Virus record (IMG/VR): IMGVR_UViG_3300044823_000367
Coordinates: 1-38,915 of that record
From: a virus
DNA: 38,915 bases
Strand: one strand, 5' to 3'
Shown here: positions 15,480 to 23,844 of the stretch, in pieces
Layout of the letters: every line of letters begins with the position of its first letter
How positions within the stretch are numbered: the stretch's first letter is position 1
Notes under the pieces: generated by a model
Told to the model about the DNA's origin: nothing
The model's database searches: none
What the model saw: only the letters and a program-made list of their open reading frames with translations
Program-made: the position numbers and the translations under genes

Positions 15480-18400
15480 TCAGTTCAGGTTGAACAGCAG
15501 GTCGCTCTCTTCTTCGTCACCGACGAAGCCGAGGTACGGGCTGTCGTTCAGGCAGCCGCAATCCGCTTCCGGCGGCTGCGGCCCTTCCGGGTTCGGGAGC
15601 TTGGTCGGTCCCACCTGGAGATGACGAGGGGGCCTGCCCACACCAGAGGTGCCCGTCGTCGGAGCCGCAGCGTTCGCGGCTGCCGGCGCAGCAGCCTTGA
15701 CGGCTGCCTGGACGGCGGGGTGATCCGCGGCGGCGCCGTGTGCGGCGGCCGCTGCCTGCGCGCCGTCCTTGGCGGCTTGCTGGACGACCGCGGTGGGCGT
15801 CCCCGGGGGAGCTGCGGATGCCGCTTGCGCGGCGCCGTTCGCCGCTGCCTGGACGGCAGCCGCGACGGCAGGCTTGGTTGCGTCTGCGTGGGGCGCGGCT
15901 GCCGACTGCGCAGCCTGGGTGGCCGCCGCCGCCACGGACGGCGACGCGCCGTTGGCGGCGGGCGCGGTCGCGGTCGCGGCGGTTGCCGCTGCCTGGATGG
16001 CAGCCTGCACCGCGGGGTGGCTGGCGACTGCCGGGTGGTTGTCAGCCGCGACCGTCTGCGCGGCCTGCGTTGCGGCTGCGTGGACGTCCGCGGGCGGGGT
16101 TCCGGGAGGCGCTGCGGACGCCGCTTGCGCGGCGTGGTCAGCGACCGCCTTCACGGCCGCCTGCACGGCAGGCTTGCTCGCATCGGCGTGAGGGGCGGCT
16201 GCGGCCTGCGCCGCCTGCGTGGCGGCTGCCACGACGACGGGGCTGGCGGATCCGGCGTGACCACGGTCCCAGTCGCTCTTCTCCTGGACGTGCCACTCCG
16301 CCTCGCTGCGAGTCCAGCTCGGAGGCGGGGGGGACGGCACGAACACGTCAGCGACCGGAGGCGGCAGAGGAGCCGCCGGGAGACCCGGCATCGGCGGCGC
16401 CGGGGGCGCCACCGAAGCGTCGGGCGGGAGAGGAACGCCCGCCTGCTCGTGGATCTGGCGAATGTGGGGACCGACGCGCATCGCGCACTGTCGCGCGAGC
16501 TCGCGTCGGATCTGCGGCATCGCGCGCTCGAACGCTCGCACGAGGTTGCAGGGTTCGGCCGCCGCGAACGCGGTCGCGTTGACGGCGTTCTCGAGCGGCA
16601 TGTCCGGGACGGTGGCCGCCACGGTCTGCACCGCGTCGGAGAACGCCTCACCGAGGCCGGGCTGGCCCGGGTTGCCGCTCGCGTAGGGCGCACCGATCCC
16701 CATGGCCTGCTGGACCGTCTGGTAGCGATCGTAGGTGATCTCTCGATCACTCTTCGGCCGCCACTCGAAGCGCGAGCGCAGATGCACGGGCGTGGAAGCC
16801 GGCGGCGGCTCGGGCGGCGGGGGCGCCTGCGGCAGACCCGCAGCCGCACGCTTGCCGTGCCACTCGCGCCACTCCTGCTCCGGAGCGTCGTGATCGGGAG
16901 CGGGAATGCCCTCACTCGCTCGCGCAGCCTCCCACTCGCCGTGCTCGCGCGGGTAACGCGCGTGCAGGTGCATCCGGACGACGTGCGGGTGCAGTTGCCG
17001 CGCGGTCTCGCGCAGGACGTCGCGATTGACGTGCGGCAACGATCGCTGCAGCGCTTGCGTGAGGTCGGCGGGCTCGGCCGCCGCGTGCATCGCAGCGTTG
17101 ACGGCGTGCGCGGGATGCACGCCGGCTTGCGCCGCGATGGTCTGCGTCATGTCCTGCACCGCGTCGCCGACGCCGCGCAGGCCCCAGCGGTGATGCTCAC
17201 CCCAGCGAGCCGGCCACGCCGCCTGGACGGACGGAGTGGGGATCGCCGGGTCGACGAACGAGGCGTCGTACGCCGGAGCCGCCGGCGCAGCCGGCATCGG
17301 CCACGGAGACGGCGCGACCCAGTCGCGGTGCTCGCGACCGCGACCGAAGCGCTCGCCGAGCGCGAAGGGACCAGCGTCGCGAGCGGAACCCACACCGGTC
17401 TGCTCGGAGCCGCCCGAGAGCGTGCCGGCCGTGCTGGTGGCGCCGCCGCTCGAGACAGCGGCCTTGCCGCTCTTGATGTTGAGCGTCGCCGAGACCTCCG
17501 CGGGGTAGAGGCGCGCGATCCAGCTCTTCTGGAGCGCGGGAACGCCCGTGTCCTTGCCGACGAGCATCGGCATGAGCACGTGCGACCAGAGCGTCGAGAG
17601 GAGCTTGACTCCGGCGCCGAGTCCGATCCCCTCGGCTCCAGCGCGGACCATGGGGTGCTTGGCGAAGAGCGAGCCGCCGAGCGGGACGAGCGTCAGCGCG
17701 GTGAGCGCGCCGTAGCGCCACATGTCGGGGGGCGACGCGACGTTGAGCGCGTTGGCGAGCGTGCCGGCGCCGTCCGAGGTGAACTTGTTCGCCGGCTTGG
17801 TAGCGGCGGCCGGATCGTAGGTCGAGAGGAACCGGTCGATCCCGTCCGCGATGAGGAAGCCCGCGACGGCCGTCCCGACCTCGAGCCCCATCTGCCCCGC
17901 CGTGCGGGCGATGCTGCCGAGGCTGGGCGCGCGGACGACACGGCTGCGATTGTACGTTCGCTTCGCGGCAACGCGCTGCGTCTCGCGGACGCTACGGCTG
18001 CTGCTCTTCTTCGGGCGACGCGCCTCGGCGACGCGCGGCGCTTGACGGGCGTAGGTGCGCTTCTTCGGGCGACGACGCGCCTCGGTGGCCGTCTTGGTCG
18101 TGCGGGTCTTGCTGGGCTTGCCGCTCTTCCTGGTCTTCCAGCCCTTCTTCGCCGCCTTGCTATGGCCGGCGCTGTCGCCGTGCCACGCCTGCACCTTGGA
18201 CTTGCGGCGCGAGCCCGGGCGGCGCTTCGCCATCACGAGGCTCGACTTGCGATTCGTCTTGCGGCTGACCGCGCGCTTCTTCGGCCGGCGACGCGACTCG
18301 GCGACGCGCGGGGTCTCGCGGAGACGGGGCGTCTCGCGGACGCTGCCTCGGCGCTTCGCGTGGACGCTGCGCTTCTTCGGGCGACGCGCCTCGGTGGCGA

Positions 18401-19058
18401 CTCGACCCGTCGCGCGCACCCGGTGCGGGCGCCGACGGGCGGCGACCACGCGCGTCGTCGACTTGGACTTGGACTTCGACCGCTTGGGGGCTGCCTTGGG
18501 CTTTGCCGCTGGCTTGCGCTTGGCGGCGGTGCGCTTGGCTGCGGGGCGACGGGTCGTCTTCTTTTTGGCTGCCATGGTTTCCTCACGAGCGACTACTGCG
18601 CGGATGCCTTTGCCAAACGGAACTGTCCGTTTGACCTGAAACCCCTTCGGGTCGAGCTGTCGGAGTCGAACGTACTGGTCGGTGACGTCCACCTTGCTGG
18701 ACTTGTGGCCGTGCTTCTTGGCCCAGGCTTTCGCCTTCTCGACGGTCCACCCGTCGGCCCGACTGAAAAGCAGCGACTGCGTCTGCATGGCAGCCCGCTT
18801 TCGCTTGGCCTCGACGAACGAAGAGGGGTCGAAGTCCGGATCGGGCGGAGGGGGAGGAGGGGGCGGAGGAGGGACGTACCTGCTCGGGATGATCGTGCCG
18901 ATGCGGACCTCACGGCGAGGTCGCGATACTGGGACGTTCGGGCGACGCGGCGCGAGATGCGGACGCCTGTCGTCCGATGGGCGGTGACCGGCGGTACGCC
19001 GCCCGGCGCGCTCGCGCGCAGCGGAGAGTTCGGCGAGACGGTGTTTGTATGCGCCCAT
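15480..19058 (-). CDS. Giant multidomain protein: phage domain, basic region, membrane region, Ala repeats, 1192 aa
   Basis: Residues 1-80 are basic and end in a polyproline run. Residues 91-157 match a small domain I recall from many phage head-region proteins (MQTQSLLF...DGWTVEKAKAWAKKHGHKSSKVD...RLRQLDP...FGKGIRAVV), function unknown. Residues 162-385 are very Lys/Arg-rich with repeated RRPKKR and ETPRVAE units, like histone H1-type tails. About 390-520 contain hydrophobic segments (GLEVGTAVAGFLIADGI, YGALTALTLVPLGGSLF). Two related about 75-residue repeats follow (GVGDAVQDMTQTIAAQ..., GLGEAFSDAVQTVAAT...), then about 250 residues of Ala-rich repeats (AATQAAQAAAAPHADA). M162 is a possible alternative start. 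A role in genome condensation plus membrane attachment is inferred. Confidence 0.72.
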   Translation of the reverse strand: MGAYKHRLAELSAARERAGRRTAGHRPSDDRRPHLAPRRPNVPVSRPRREVRIGTIIPSRYVPPPPPPPPPPDPDFDPSSFVEAKRKRAAMQTQSLLFSRADGWTVEKAKAWAKKHGHKSSKVDVTDQYVRLRQLDPKGFQVKRTVPFGKGIRAVVAREETMAAKKKTTRRPAAKRTAAKRKPAAKPKAAPKRSKSKSKSTTRVVAARRRPHRVRATGRVATEARRPKKRSVHAKRRGSVRETPRLRETPRVAESRRRPKKRAVSRKTNRKSSLVMAKRRPGSRRKSKVQAWHGDSAGHSKAAKKGWKTRKSGKPSKTRTTKTATEARRRPKKRTYARQAPRVAEARRPKKSSSRSVRETQRVAAKRTYNRSRVVRAPSLGSIARTAGQMGLEVGTAVAGFLIADGIDRFLSTYDPAAATKPANKFTSDGAGTLANALNVASPPDMWRYGALTALTLVPLGGSLFAKHPMVRAGAEGIGLGAGVKLLSTLWSHVLMPMLVGKDTGVPALQKSWIARLYPAEVSATLNIKSGKAAVSSGGATSTAGTLSGGSEQTGVGSARDAGPFALGERFGRGREHRDWVAPSPWPMPAAPAAPAYDASFVDPAIPTPSVQAAWPARWGEHHRWGLRGVGDAVQDMTQTIAAQAGVHPAHAVNAAMHAAAEPADLTQALQRSLPHVNRDVLRETARQLHPHVVRMHLHARYPREHGEWEAARASEGIPAPDHDAPEQEWREWHGKRAAAGLPQAPPPPEPPPASTPVHLRSRFEWRPKSDREITYDRYQTVQQAMGIGAPYASGNPGQPGLGEAFSDAVQTVAATVPDMPLENAVNATAFAAAEPCNLVRAFERAMPQIRRELARQCAMRVGPHIRQIHEQAGVPLPPDASVAPPAPPMPGLPAAPLPPPVADVFVPSPPPPSWTRSEAEWHVQEKSDWDRGHAGSASPVVVAAATQAAQAAAAPHADASKPAVQAAVKAVADHAAQAASAAPPGTPPADVHAAATQAAQTVAADNHPAVASHPAVQAAIQAAATAATATAPAANGASPSVAAAATQAAQSAAAPHADATKPAVAAAVQAAANGAAQAASAAPPGTPTAVVQQAAKDGAQAAAAAHGAAADHPAVQAAVKAAAPAAANAAAPTTGTSGVGRPPRHLQVGPTKLPNPEGPQPPEADCGCLNDSPYLGFVGDEEESDLLFNLN

Positions 19059-19340
19059 GTCATCGGGACTTCAACGTTGCGATAGCAAGGCTCCCAATGC
19101 GCTCTTGGTGCGTCAAGAGATTGAGTTTTGGAAGTGCGCGATCGGACTCGAATCTGCGCGACCGATCCCCTGCGGTTGTTGGGCCCGGTCTAGCCTGTAT
19201 AAGATCTAAAATTACTTCATGAAGTCAATAACTTACACACCATGTCGCATGTCGAATATGAACCCACTGATCGGCCCTGAAATTATGGGCAATTCGGCTC
19301 ATCCGATTTCCGAGATCGTGTCCGACTCGTAAATCGTAAT

Positions 19341-19370
19341 CGGCATACTCAGGTATGTCCCGAGTATTAC
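19341..19370 (-). promoter_or_regulatory. Shared operator, site 1
   Basis: CGGCATACTC, 13 bases, GTATTAC. It contains a perfect inverted repeat ATACTC-N11-GAGTAT (19345-19350 and 19362-19367). Sites at 29422-29452 and 26669-26709 share both flanks. On the minus strand the alignment with site 3 puts the right half at the -35 of a leftward promoter, so this site may control the genes from 19058 leftward with a leader of about 240 bases. Confidence 0.6.
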
Positions 19371-19396
19371 CTATATGGAAACGCTAGCGTTTCGCG

Positions 19397-19492
19397 CGAT
19401 GCAACCGATGCAACCGACTGCTTCTGTTGCATCCGCCGTGCAACAGTTGCACGGGCGCGTTCGATGCAACCGGTTCGCAACCGATGCAACCG
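19397..19492. other. Iteron-like array, candidate origin of replication
   Basis: CGATGCAACCG occurs four times in direct orientation (19397-19407, 19406-19416, 19462-19472, 19482-19492), with an extra partial GCAACCG at 19477-19483 and an inverted GTTGCATC at 19426-19433. In the middle is the perfect 19-base palindrome CCGTGCAAC-A-GTTGCACGG (19436-19454). Directly repeated sites around a palindrome beside AT-rich DNA are typical of iteron origins. The array centre (19445) is 13 bases from the arithmetic midpoint of the element (19458). No iteron-binding Rep protein is recognised here. Confidence 0.55.
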
Positions 19493-19525
19493 CTACGGCG
19501 GTGCGCTGCGCGCGCGCAAGCGAGC

Positions 19526-20188
19526 TTACTTGATCGACGGGTAGAGCAGGTCGAGCGTGCTCGCGGGTCCGCTGACGCCGACCTCACTGCCGCCAGCCAT
19601 CCCGACGAAGTCGCCCTCGCCGCGTTCTTTCGCTTCCGCGCCCGGCTCGACCCACCACTCACGCTGGTGTGGCGAGACGCGACCGACCGGATGCTTGGTC
19701 GTACCGTCCATGCGGACCCAGTCGCCGAGCTCGTCCTGGAACGCCATGAAGACGTGCGTCGGGACCTCGTAGGGGTGCTTGTGACTGCTGCCGACGACCA
19801 TCGCGGGGATCCCGATGCAGAGCATGCACCCGATGAGGGTGATGGCCGCTCCATCGCAGTCCGTTCCGATGAAACAGAGACCACCCTCGTCCAAACAGAG
19901 CGTCTGCTCCGGAGTCTCCATGAACTCGCCCATCACCGGGTCGGAGATGTACGGCACCTTCTTGCGGAAGGCGTCGAGGATCGCCTGCGCTTTCTGCCTG
20001 CGCGATCCGGTCGACACGCCAGCTTCCGCCAACCGCTGCGTCGTCCACGCGCGCAGGCGCGGAGACATCCGACTCTTCCACGATCGCTCGGCGACCTCTT
20101 TGAGAGAGATCAGCGATCCCTCACGACCGGCCGGGTGCGGGCGTACGTCCGTCTTCACACCCTCAACGGGCTTGTCGATGATGATCAA
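19526..20188 (-). CDS. Transglutaminase-like cysteine peptidase/ligase, 220 aa
   Basis: The transglutaminase-like fold is suggested by a Cys-His-Asp order: cysteine in GTDCDGAAITLIGCML, histidine in PTHVFMAFQD and aspartate in WVRMDGTTKHPVG. Proteins of this type are frequent in phages and act as peptidases or crosslinkers. The start is the TTG at 20188, overlapping the previous stop (TTGA) with a GAGAGGGG site; the longer reading in front lies over the neighbouring gene. The C-terminus ends in a Gly-rich stretch and LDLLYPSIK. It could process or crosslink virion proteins, such as those with the N-terminal tag; no substrate is shown by the sequence. Confidence 0.72.
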   Translation of the reverse strand: MIIIDKPVEGVKTDVRPHPAGREGSLISLKEVAERSWKSRMSPRLRAWTTQRLAEAGVSTGSRRQKAQAILDAFRKKVPYISDPVMGEFMETPEQTLCLDEGGLCFIGTDCDGAAITLIGCMLCIGIPAMVVGSSHKHPYEVPTHVFMAFQDELGDWVRMDGTTKHPVGRVSPHQREWWVEPGAEAKERGEGDFVGMAGGSEVGVSGPASTLDLLYPSIK

Positions 20189-21297
20189 GTTGCGAACCCC
20201 TCTCGGCGCGTGACTGGCTGGCCGCGTGCGGGCTTGCTCGGTCGAGTCGCCAGGTAGGCGACACCGCCAGCGGCCGCGCCCGCGAGCGCCACGCCGGCGA
20301 TGACCGTGCCGAGCGACCAACCGCCACCACTCTTCTTACTCGGCGGCGTGAGCGTCTCCTCCTGCTTTCCTGCGGGGAGTGGCGGCGGCGGCTTCGGAGC
20401 GGGCACCGGGCGCTGGTTCGCTCCGCACGCGGACGGCGCGCTGCCGTGGACCTGCGCTAGCGCGACCGTGGTCGCCACCTCGTAGGTGCCCGTGCCGATC
20501 GGGACCTTCGGTGTCTGCGAGGCGTTCCACGCGAGCTTGAAGCGGTGCACCGCAGCGTTGACTGGCGTGCCAGGGTGGGTGACCGAGGTGCAGTAGTTCG
20601 GGTCGGCCGAGAGCGCGTCGACGGCCGCCTGCGCGGCGGCTTGCAGATCACTCGAGGCCGCCGCCGGGGCCGCGGACGGGTAGTGCGCGAGGATCGCGAG
20701 GCGCGCGTTGCCGAGTGCGGTGGCGAGCGAGTTCTGGATGTCGAGCCGCGCGCGTGTGACGGTGGCGCGGTCGCCGGACGCGACGGCGGCGGCGAGGTCG
20801 CGGTTACGCTGCCAGGCCCACTGTGTGGCGTCCTTGACGGCTCGCGCCTTGGCGGCGGCGTCGGGCGACTGCGCGGCCCCGTACACCTCCGCCACGGAGG
20901 CGTCGATCTTCGTGCCGGCGTCGCCGACGGCCCGCGTGAACGAGGTGTCGTCGAGCGCCGCGAGCTGGGCGACGGCGGCGACGGCGGTGTCGAGCTCGGG
21001 GAAGTCGCCGAGCGCGTCGCCGAGCGATCCTGGCGTGACGCCGTTCGGGTGGGGCAGGATCTTGTAGTACGTAGGCGGCAGGTTCTCGCGCGCCGGGTGA
21101 AACCACTCGTCGGGTAGGTTCAGCGTCTCACCGACGCGCAGCTCTTGAAACGAAACGAAGCCGTTCGGATGAACGATTGACGGTTTGTGTCTGTTGACTC
21201 TCGCTAGCTCGATCCCGCAGCGAGGACAGCCGGCCATGGAATCCTGCGCCGCGATGCTCGCCGGCGAGTCGCCCTCCTTGACAACGTAGGTGCGCAC
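20185..21297 (-). CDS. LysM protein with C-terminal membrane anchor, 370 aa
   Basis: Residues 1-60 form a LysM-like module (YVVKEGDSPASIAAQD...LRVGETLNLPDEW), which in the family binds peptidoglycan or chitin; a CPRCGIEL insert lies inside it. The centre (about 90-250) is an Ala-rich helical region. A motif FKLAWNASQ...GTGTYEVATTVALAQ resembles the peptidoglycan-binding-like motif of two other proteins here. A Pro-rich linker then leads to a membrane segment SLGTVIAGVALAGAAAGGVA and a basic tail. Start is GTG at 21297. It is probably a membrane-held cell-wall-binding protein of the virion; it overlaps the transglutaminase-like gene by four bases. Confidence 0.75.
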   Translation of the reverse strand: MRTYVVKEGDSPASIAAQDSMAGCPRCGIELARVNRHKPSIVHPNGFVSFQELRVGETLNLPDEWFHPARENLPPTYYKILPHPNGVTPGSLGDALGDFPELDTAVAAVAQLAALDDTSFTRAVGDAGTKIDASVAEVYGAAQSPDAAAKARAVKDATQWAWQRNRDLAAAVASGDRATVTRARLDIQNSLATALGNARLAILAHYPSAAPAAASSDLQAAAQAAVDALSADPNYCTSVTHPGTPVNAAVHRFKLAWNASQTPKVPIGTGTYEVATTVALAQVHGSAPSACGANQRPVPAPKPPPPLPAGKQEETLTPPSKKSGGGWSLGTVIAGVALAGAAAGGVAYLATRPSKPARGQPVTRREGFAT

Positions 21298-21323
21298 ATC
21301 CCGAAGCCTACGCGCGGCCGGTC

Positions 21324-21740
21324 TCAGCGTCCAGACGTCGTTCCGACTTGGGTCGCGCGCGAGATTGCCATGGTCGTAGCTGTCCGCGTGCAGCGAGGCG
21401 CGCTGCGCTTCTCCACAGCTATGCCCGAACGGTTCCCGACGGCGATCCGGCGCGGCAGTGGCTGGCGCTCACCGATGTCTTCTAGGTACGTGAAGAGATC
21501 GTCGAGACCGTCTGCCAGGTCTCGCTCGGCCGCGCTGCGCGTCCTCCCGAGGCCGTAGACGCCGGGGACTGCCGGACTATGCGCCGTCCACACCCCAGCC
21601 TCGAGCCACAAGATGCAGTCAAATTCTCGAGCGCGCCGCATGGGTAGAAAAGTAGAGCGCTTCGTTGAGACGGAGCGGAGGATCTTGCGCGCGACACGGT
21701 CGCTCTCGCTCTCCACGTCATCTGCCAGCTTCTCAGCCAA
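21324..21740 (-). CDS. HicB-like domain protein, 138 aa
   Basis: Residues about 38-93 match the HicB antitoxin fold: FDCILWLEAGVWTAHSPAVPGVYGLGRTRSAAERDLADGLDDLFTYLED, with the usual strand-strand-helix order and the PxxPGxxGxGxT pattern. No HicA toxin gene lies beside it, so this is an orphan HicB-like protein. The basic tail after the domain (about 94-138) is not typical of the family. Start is TTG at 21740 with a GGAG site that overlaps the stop of the 58-residue gene. It may act as a regulator; toxin neutralisation cannot be claimed without a partner. Confidence 0.68.
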   Translation of the reverse strand: MAEKLADDVESESDRVARKILRSVSTKRSTFLPMRRAREFDCILWLEAGVWTAHSPAVPGVYGLGRTRSAAERDLADGLDDLFTYLEDIGERQPLPRRIAVGNRSGIAVEKRSAPRCTRTATTMAISRATQVGTTSGR

Positions 21741-21746
21741 CGCGAC

Positions 21747-21923
21747 TTACTCCGGTTTCGGCTGCAGCGCGATCGGCTCACCGATCATCCGGATCCCCTC
21801 GGACTCGATCGCCATCGTGGCCATCGGGTTCTTGAGGAGCTTCTCGAACTTCTTCGCCCAGTCGACCGCCTGTTGCGTGTCGCGCGCGTCGACCGCGACC
21901 TTCATGAAGATTGCGAATCTCAT
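21747..21923 (-). CDS. Small conserved-looking protein, 58 aa
   Basis: This short frame begins MRFAIFMKVAVDARDTQQAVDWAKKFEKLL and ends IRMIGEPIALQPKPE. The alternating hydrophobic strand, then a helix, then a strand would make a small alpha/beta fold, but I do not know the family. It is tightly packed, 6 bases from the gene upstream and 6 from the HicB-like gene, which supports it being real. No Cys, metal or catalytic motif is present. Confidence 0.6.
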   Translation of the reverse strand: MRFAIFMKVAVDARDTQQAVDWAKKFEKLLKNPMATMAIESEGIRMIGEPIALQPKPE

Positions 21924-21929
21924 GGCTGG

Positions 21930-23834
21930 TCAGCCCTGCCTCGTCGGCGGCATACCCCAGGCCGGCCTGGGCCTCGGTTTTGGTTCACTCGCGATGGGAG
22001 GCGGCATCTCGTCCGGCGCTTCGGGCAGCGGTTCCTCGACGGTCTGGGGGATCTGATCGACTGGGACCGCGACGAAACCCTCCGGCGGGCGGTAGTCCGG
22101 TCCCGCCACGACGTAGCCCGGCGGTAGCTGCTGCTGCTTCTGCTGCTTCTGCCTGTCCTCGTCGCGCGCCTTACGGATCGCCGATCCGGTCTCGCCGACG
22201 AACTTGATGATGTCGGGCAAGTTGGCCATGAACGTCTCGACACCGCGAAGGCTCCCGTCGTTGCGGTTGATGACGCCCTTGGCCGGACCCATGTCGATGA
22301 CGCGGACCGGACTGTCGTCGTCCTCTTGGTGGGTAGGTTCCGCGGCGGGAGAGCCGACGAAGTCTTGAAACTCGCGCGCGACCTCGAAGGTCGATCGCAT
22401 GACACTGACCGCGTCGCGCAGTTGCTCGGACGGCGTCTGCGGGCGCTGAGGCGGCTGGTAGTGCGGTGAAGCGTACGCAGGCGACGGCGCGCCGGACATG
22501 CCACCGTCGCGCGGATCGCGCGGACGGTACGGGCCGGTGTACGCCCCGCCACTCGGTTGGGGTGCGGCCCCGCGCTGGGCCGTCTGCATCATCGTGAGCA
22601 TCATGTCGAACATCTGCTTCTGCATCGCGAGCATCGTGCCAGTCGAGTCGACGGCCGGCGCCGCAGGCGCCGGTGGTGCTGGCGGCTGGGGCGCGTGGCC
22701 GGCGGCCGTCGCTTGCATCGCCTGCATCATCTCGAACATCTGCCGCTGCATCGAGAGCAGCGTCGTCGCCTGATCGGATGGAGACTGACTTGGGGGCTGC
22801 ACTGGCGCGGGCGCGGGCGCGGGCGGCGGAGATGGCGGTACGTTCCCCGCAGCAGTCGCCTGCATTGCCTGCATCATGTCGAACATCTGCTTCTGCATCG
22901 CGAGCAGGGAGTTGACGTCCGGCGCTGTTTGGGTTGGTGGTGGAGGGGGTGGGGCGGTCGGCATGATCGCCATCGGCGCTACGGGCTGCTGCTTTGGCGA
23001 CTGCATCGACTGCATCATCTCGAAGAGCTGGCGTTGCATGGTGAGCAGCGTGTTCGCGTCGAACGGCGCGCCGGTCGGCGCGGGCTGCAGCACGACGGGA
23101 GTGGGCTGCGCCGATTGGGCATACGCGACCGGCGCTGGTTGGTGCGCCGGATACTGGACGGCTGCTGCGGGCGGGGCCGGCAGCTCGTCGAGCGTACTCG
23201 GCATCGAGACCTGCCCGGCGCCGCCGTGACCGCCGCCATCACGAAACGTGACGGCATACGTGGCCTCCGCGCTCCGACCATGCAGGCGCCGGATCGCGGC
23301 GTAGAGCTCGTTGGCCGTGCGCGGACGCTCGGTGATCATCCAGTGCGCCGGGGTGCCGGTCTTGCGCTCGACGGCGATGGTATGCGCCGCCGCCGGGAAG
23401 AGCTTGAGCGTCTCCTCGAACGCGAGGAAGACGTTCCCGTCGGCCACGCTCGGCGTAGCGGGCAGCGTGGTGATCGCCGGAGCAGGGAGCGGGGCTGAGG
23501 TCACGGTTGGGATCGTGTTGGGTTGTGTGGGTGGGGTAGGTGGGGCGGCTGGGGTGGTGTTCGCGGGTGCTGTCGGTCGGCGTCGGCGCGGCGGGGCGCG
23601 CGGTGGTGCTGCGCGCGCTGCGTGCGGTTCGGGAGGCTCGGGCGGCTCTGGGGGATCGGGAGTAGGCAGGGGAGGTCGGCGGCGCGGGAGCCGGACGAGC
23701 CGCTGGGACGTGTCCGGATGGATGACGTCGTCGGTGTCGTTGTCTACGACGTCAGCGTCAGCGTCCTCAGGGGCTTCGTCGTCTTCGACGTCGTCGAGGA
23801 CGTCGTCGTCCTGGCTGTCGCCTTCGCTCGGCAT
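21930..23834 (-). CDS. Scaffold-like protein with Met/Gln heptad repeats, 634 aa
   Basis: The N-terminus (1-40) is highly acidic (DDDVLDDVEDDEAPEDADAD). A long Pro-rich stretch follows, then a folded segment (about 140-205: NVFLAFEETLKLFPAAAHTIAVERK...IRRLHGRSAEATYAVTFRD). The centre (about 255-435) has four spaced copies of a unit such as LLAMQKQMFDMMQAMQATAAG, which would form short coiled coils, separated by Pro-rich linkers. The C-terminal part includes DSVRVIDMGPAKG-like sequence and GVETFMANLPDIIKFVGETGSAIRKAR, then a Gln/Pro tail. Acidic N-terminus plus repeated helices would suit a scaffold or tether, but function is unknown. Confidence 0.7.
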   Translation of the reverse strand: MPSEGDSQDDDVLDDVEDDEAPEDADADVVDNDTDDVIHPDTSQRLVRLPRRRPPLPTPDPPEPPEPPEPHAARAAPPRAPPRRRRPTAPANTTPAAPPTPPTQPNTIPTVTSAPLPAPAITTLPATPSVADGNVFLAFEETLKLFPAAAHTIAVERKTGTPAHWMITERPRTANELYAAIRRLHGRSAEATYAVTFRDGGGHGGAGQVSMPSTLDELPAPPAAAVQYPAHQPAPVAYAQSAQPTPVVLQPAPTGAPFDANTLLTMQRQLFEMMQSMQSPKQQPVAPMAIMPTAPPPPPPTQTAPDVNSLLAMQKQMFDMMQAMQATAAGNVPPSPPPAPAPAPVQPPSQSPSDQATTLLSMQRQMFEMMQAMQATAAGHAPQPPAPPAPAAPAVDSTGTMLAMQKQMFDMMLTMMQTAQRGAAPQPSGGAYTGPYRPRDPRDGGMSGAPSPAYASPHYQPPQRPQTPSEQLRDAVSVMRSTFEVAREFQDFVGSPAAEPTHQEDDDSPVRVIDMGPAKGVINRNDGSLRGVETFMANLPDIIKFVGETGSAIRKARDEDRQKQQKQQQLPPGYVVAGPDYRPPEGFVAVPVDQIPQTVEEPLPEAPDEMPPPIASEPKPRPRPAWGMPPTRQG

Positions 23835-23844
23835 CGCTCGGCGC

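Larger units (their letters stand above)
19059..19525. other. Central non-coding control region, AT-rich
   Basis: This 467-base gap separates two leftward gene blocks and lies at the centre of the element. The part from about 19195 to 19380 is clearly more AT-rich than the rest of the window and contains the palindrome ACTTCATGAAGT (19214-19225). It also holds the shared operator (19341-19370), the 14-bp palindrome AAACGCTAGCGTTT (19379-19392) and the iteron-like array (19397-19492). I see no reading frame with coding character. It probably carries the promoter for the 1192-residue gene and may be a replication origin. Confidence 0.6.

Noticed and set aside
14067-19085. A 1672-codon open frame on the plus strand
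   Set aside because: It lies wholly antisense to the capsid candidate and the 1192-residue gene; its Arg/Leu/Gly-rich product has the composition expected of a shadow frame in GC-rich DNA.
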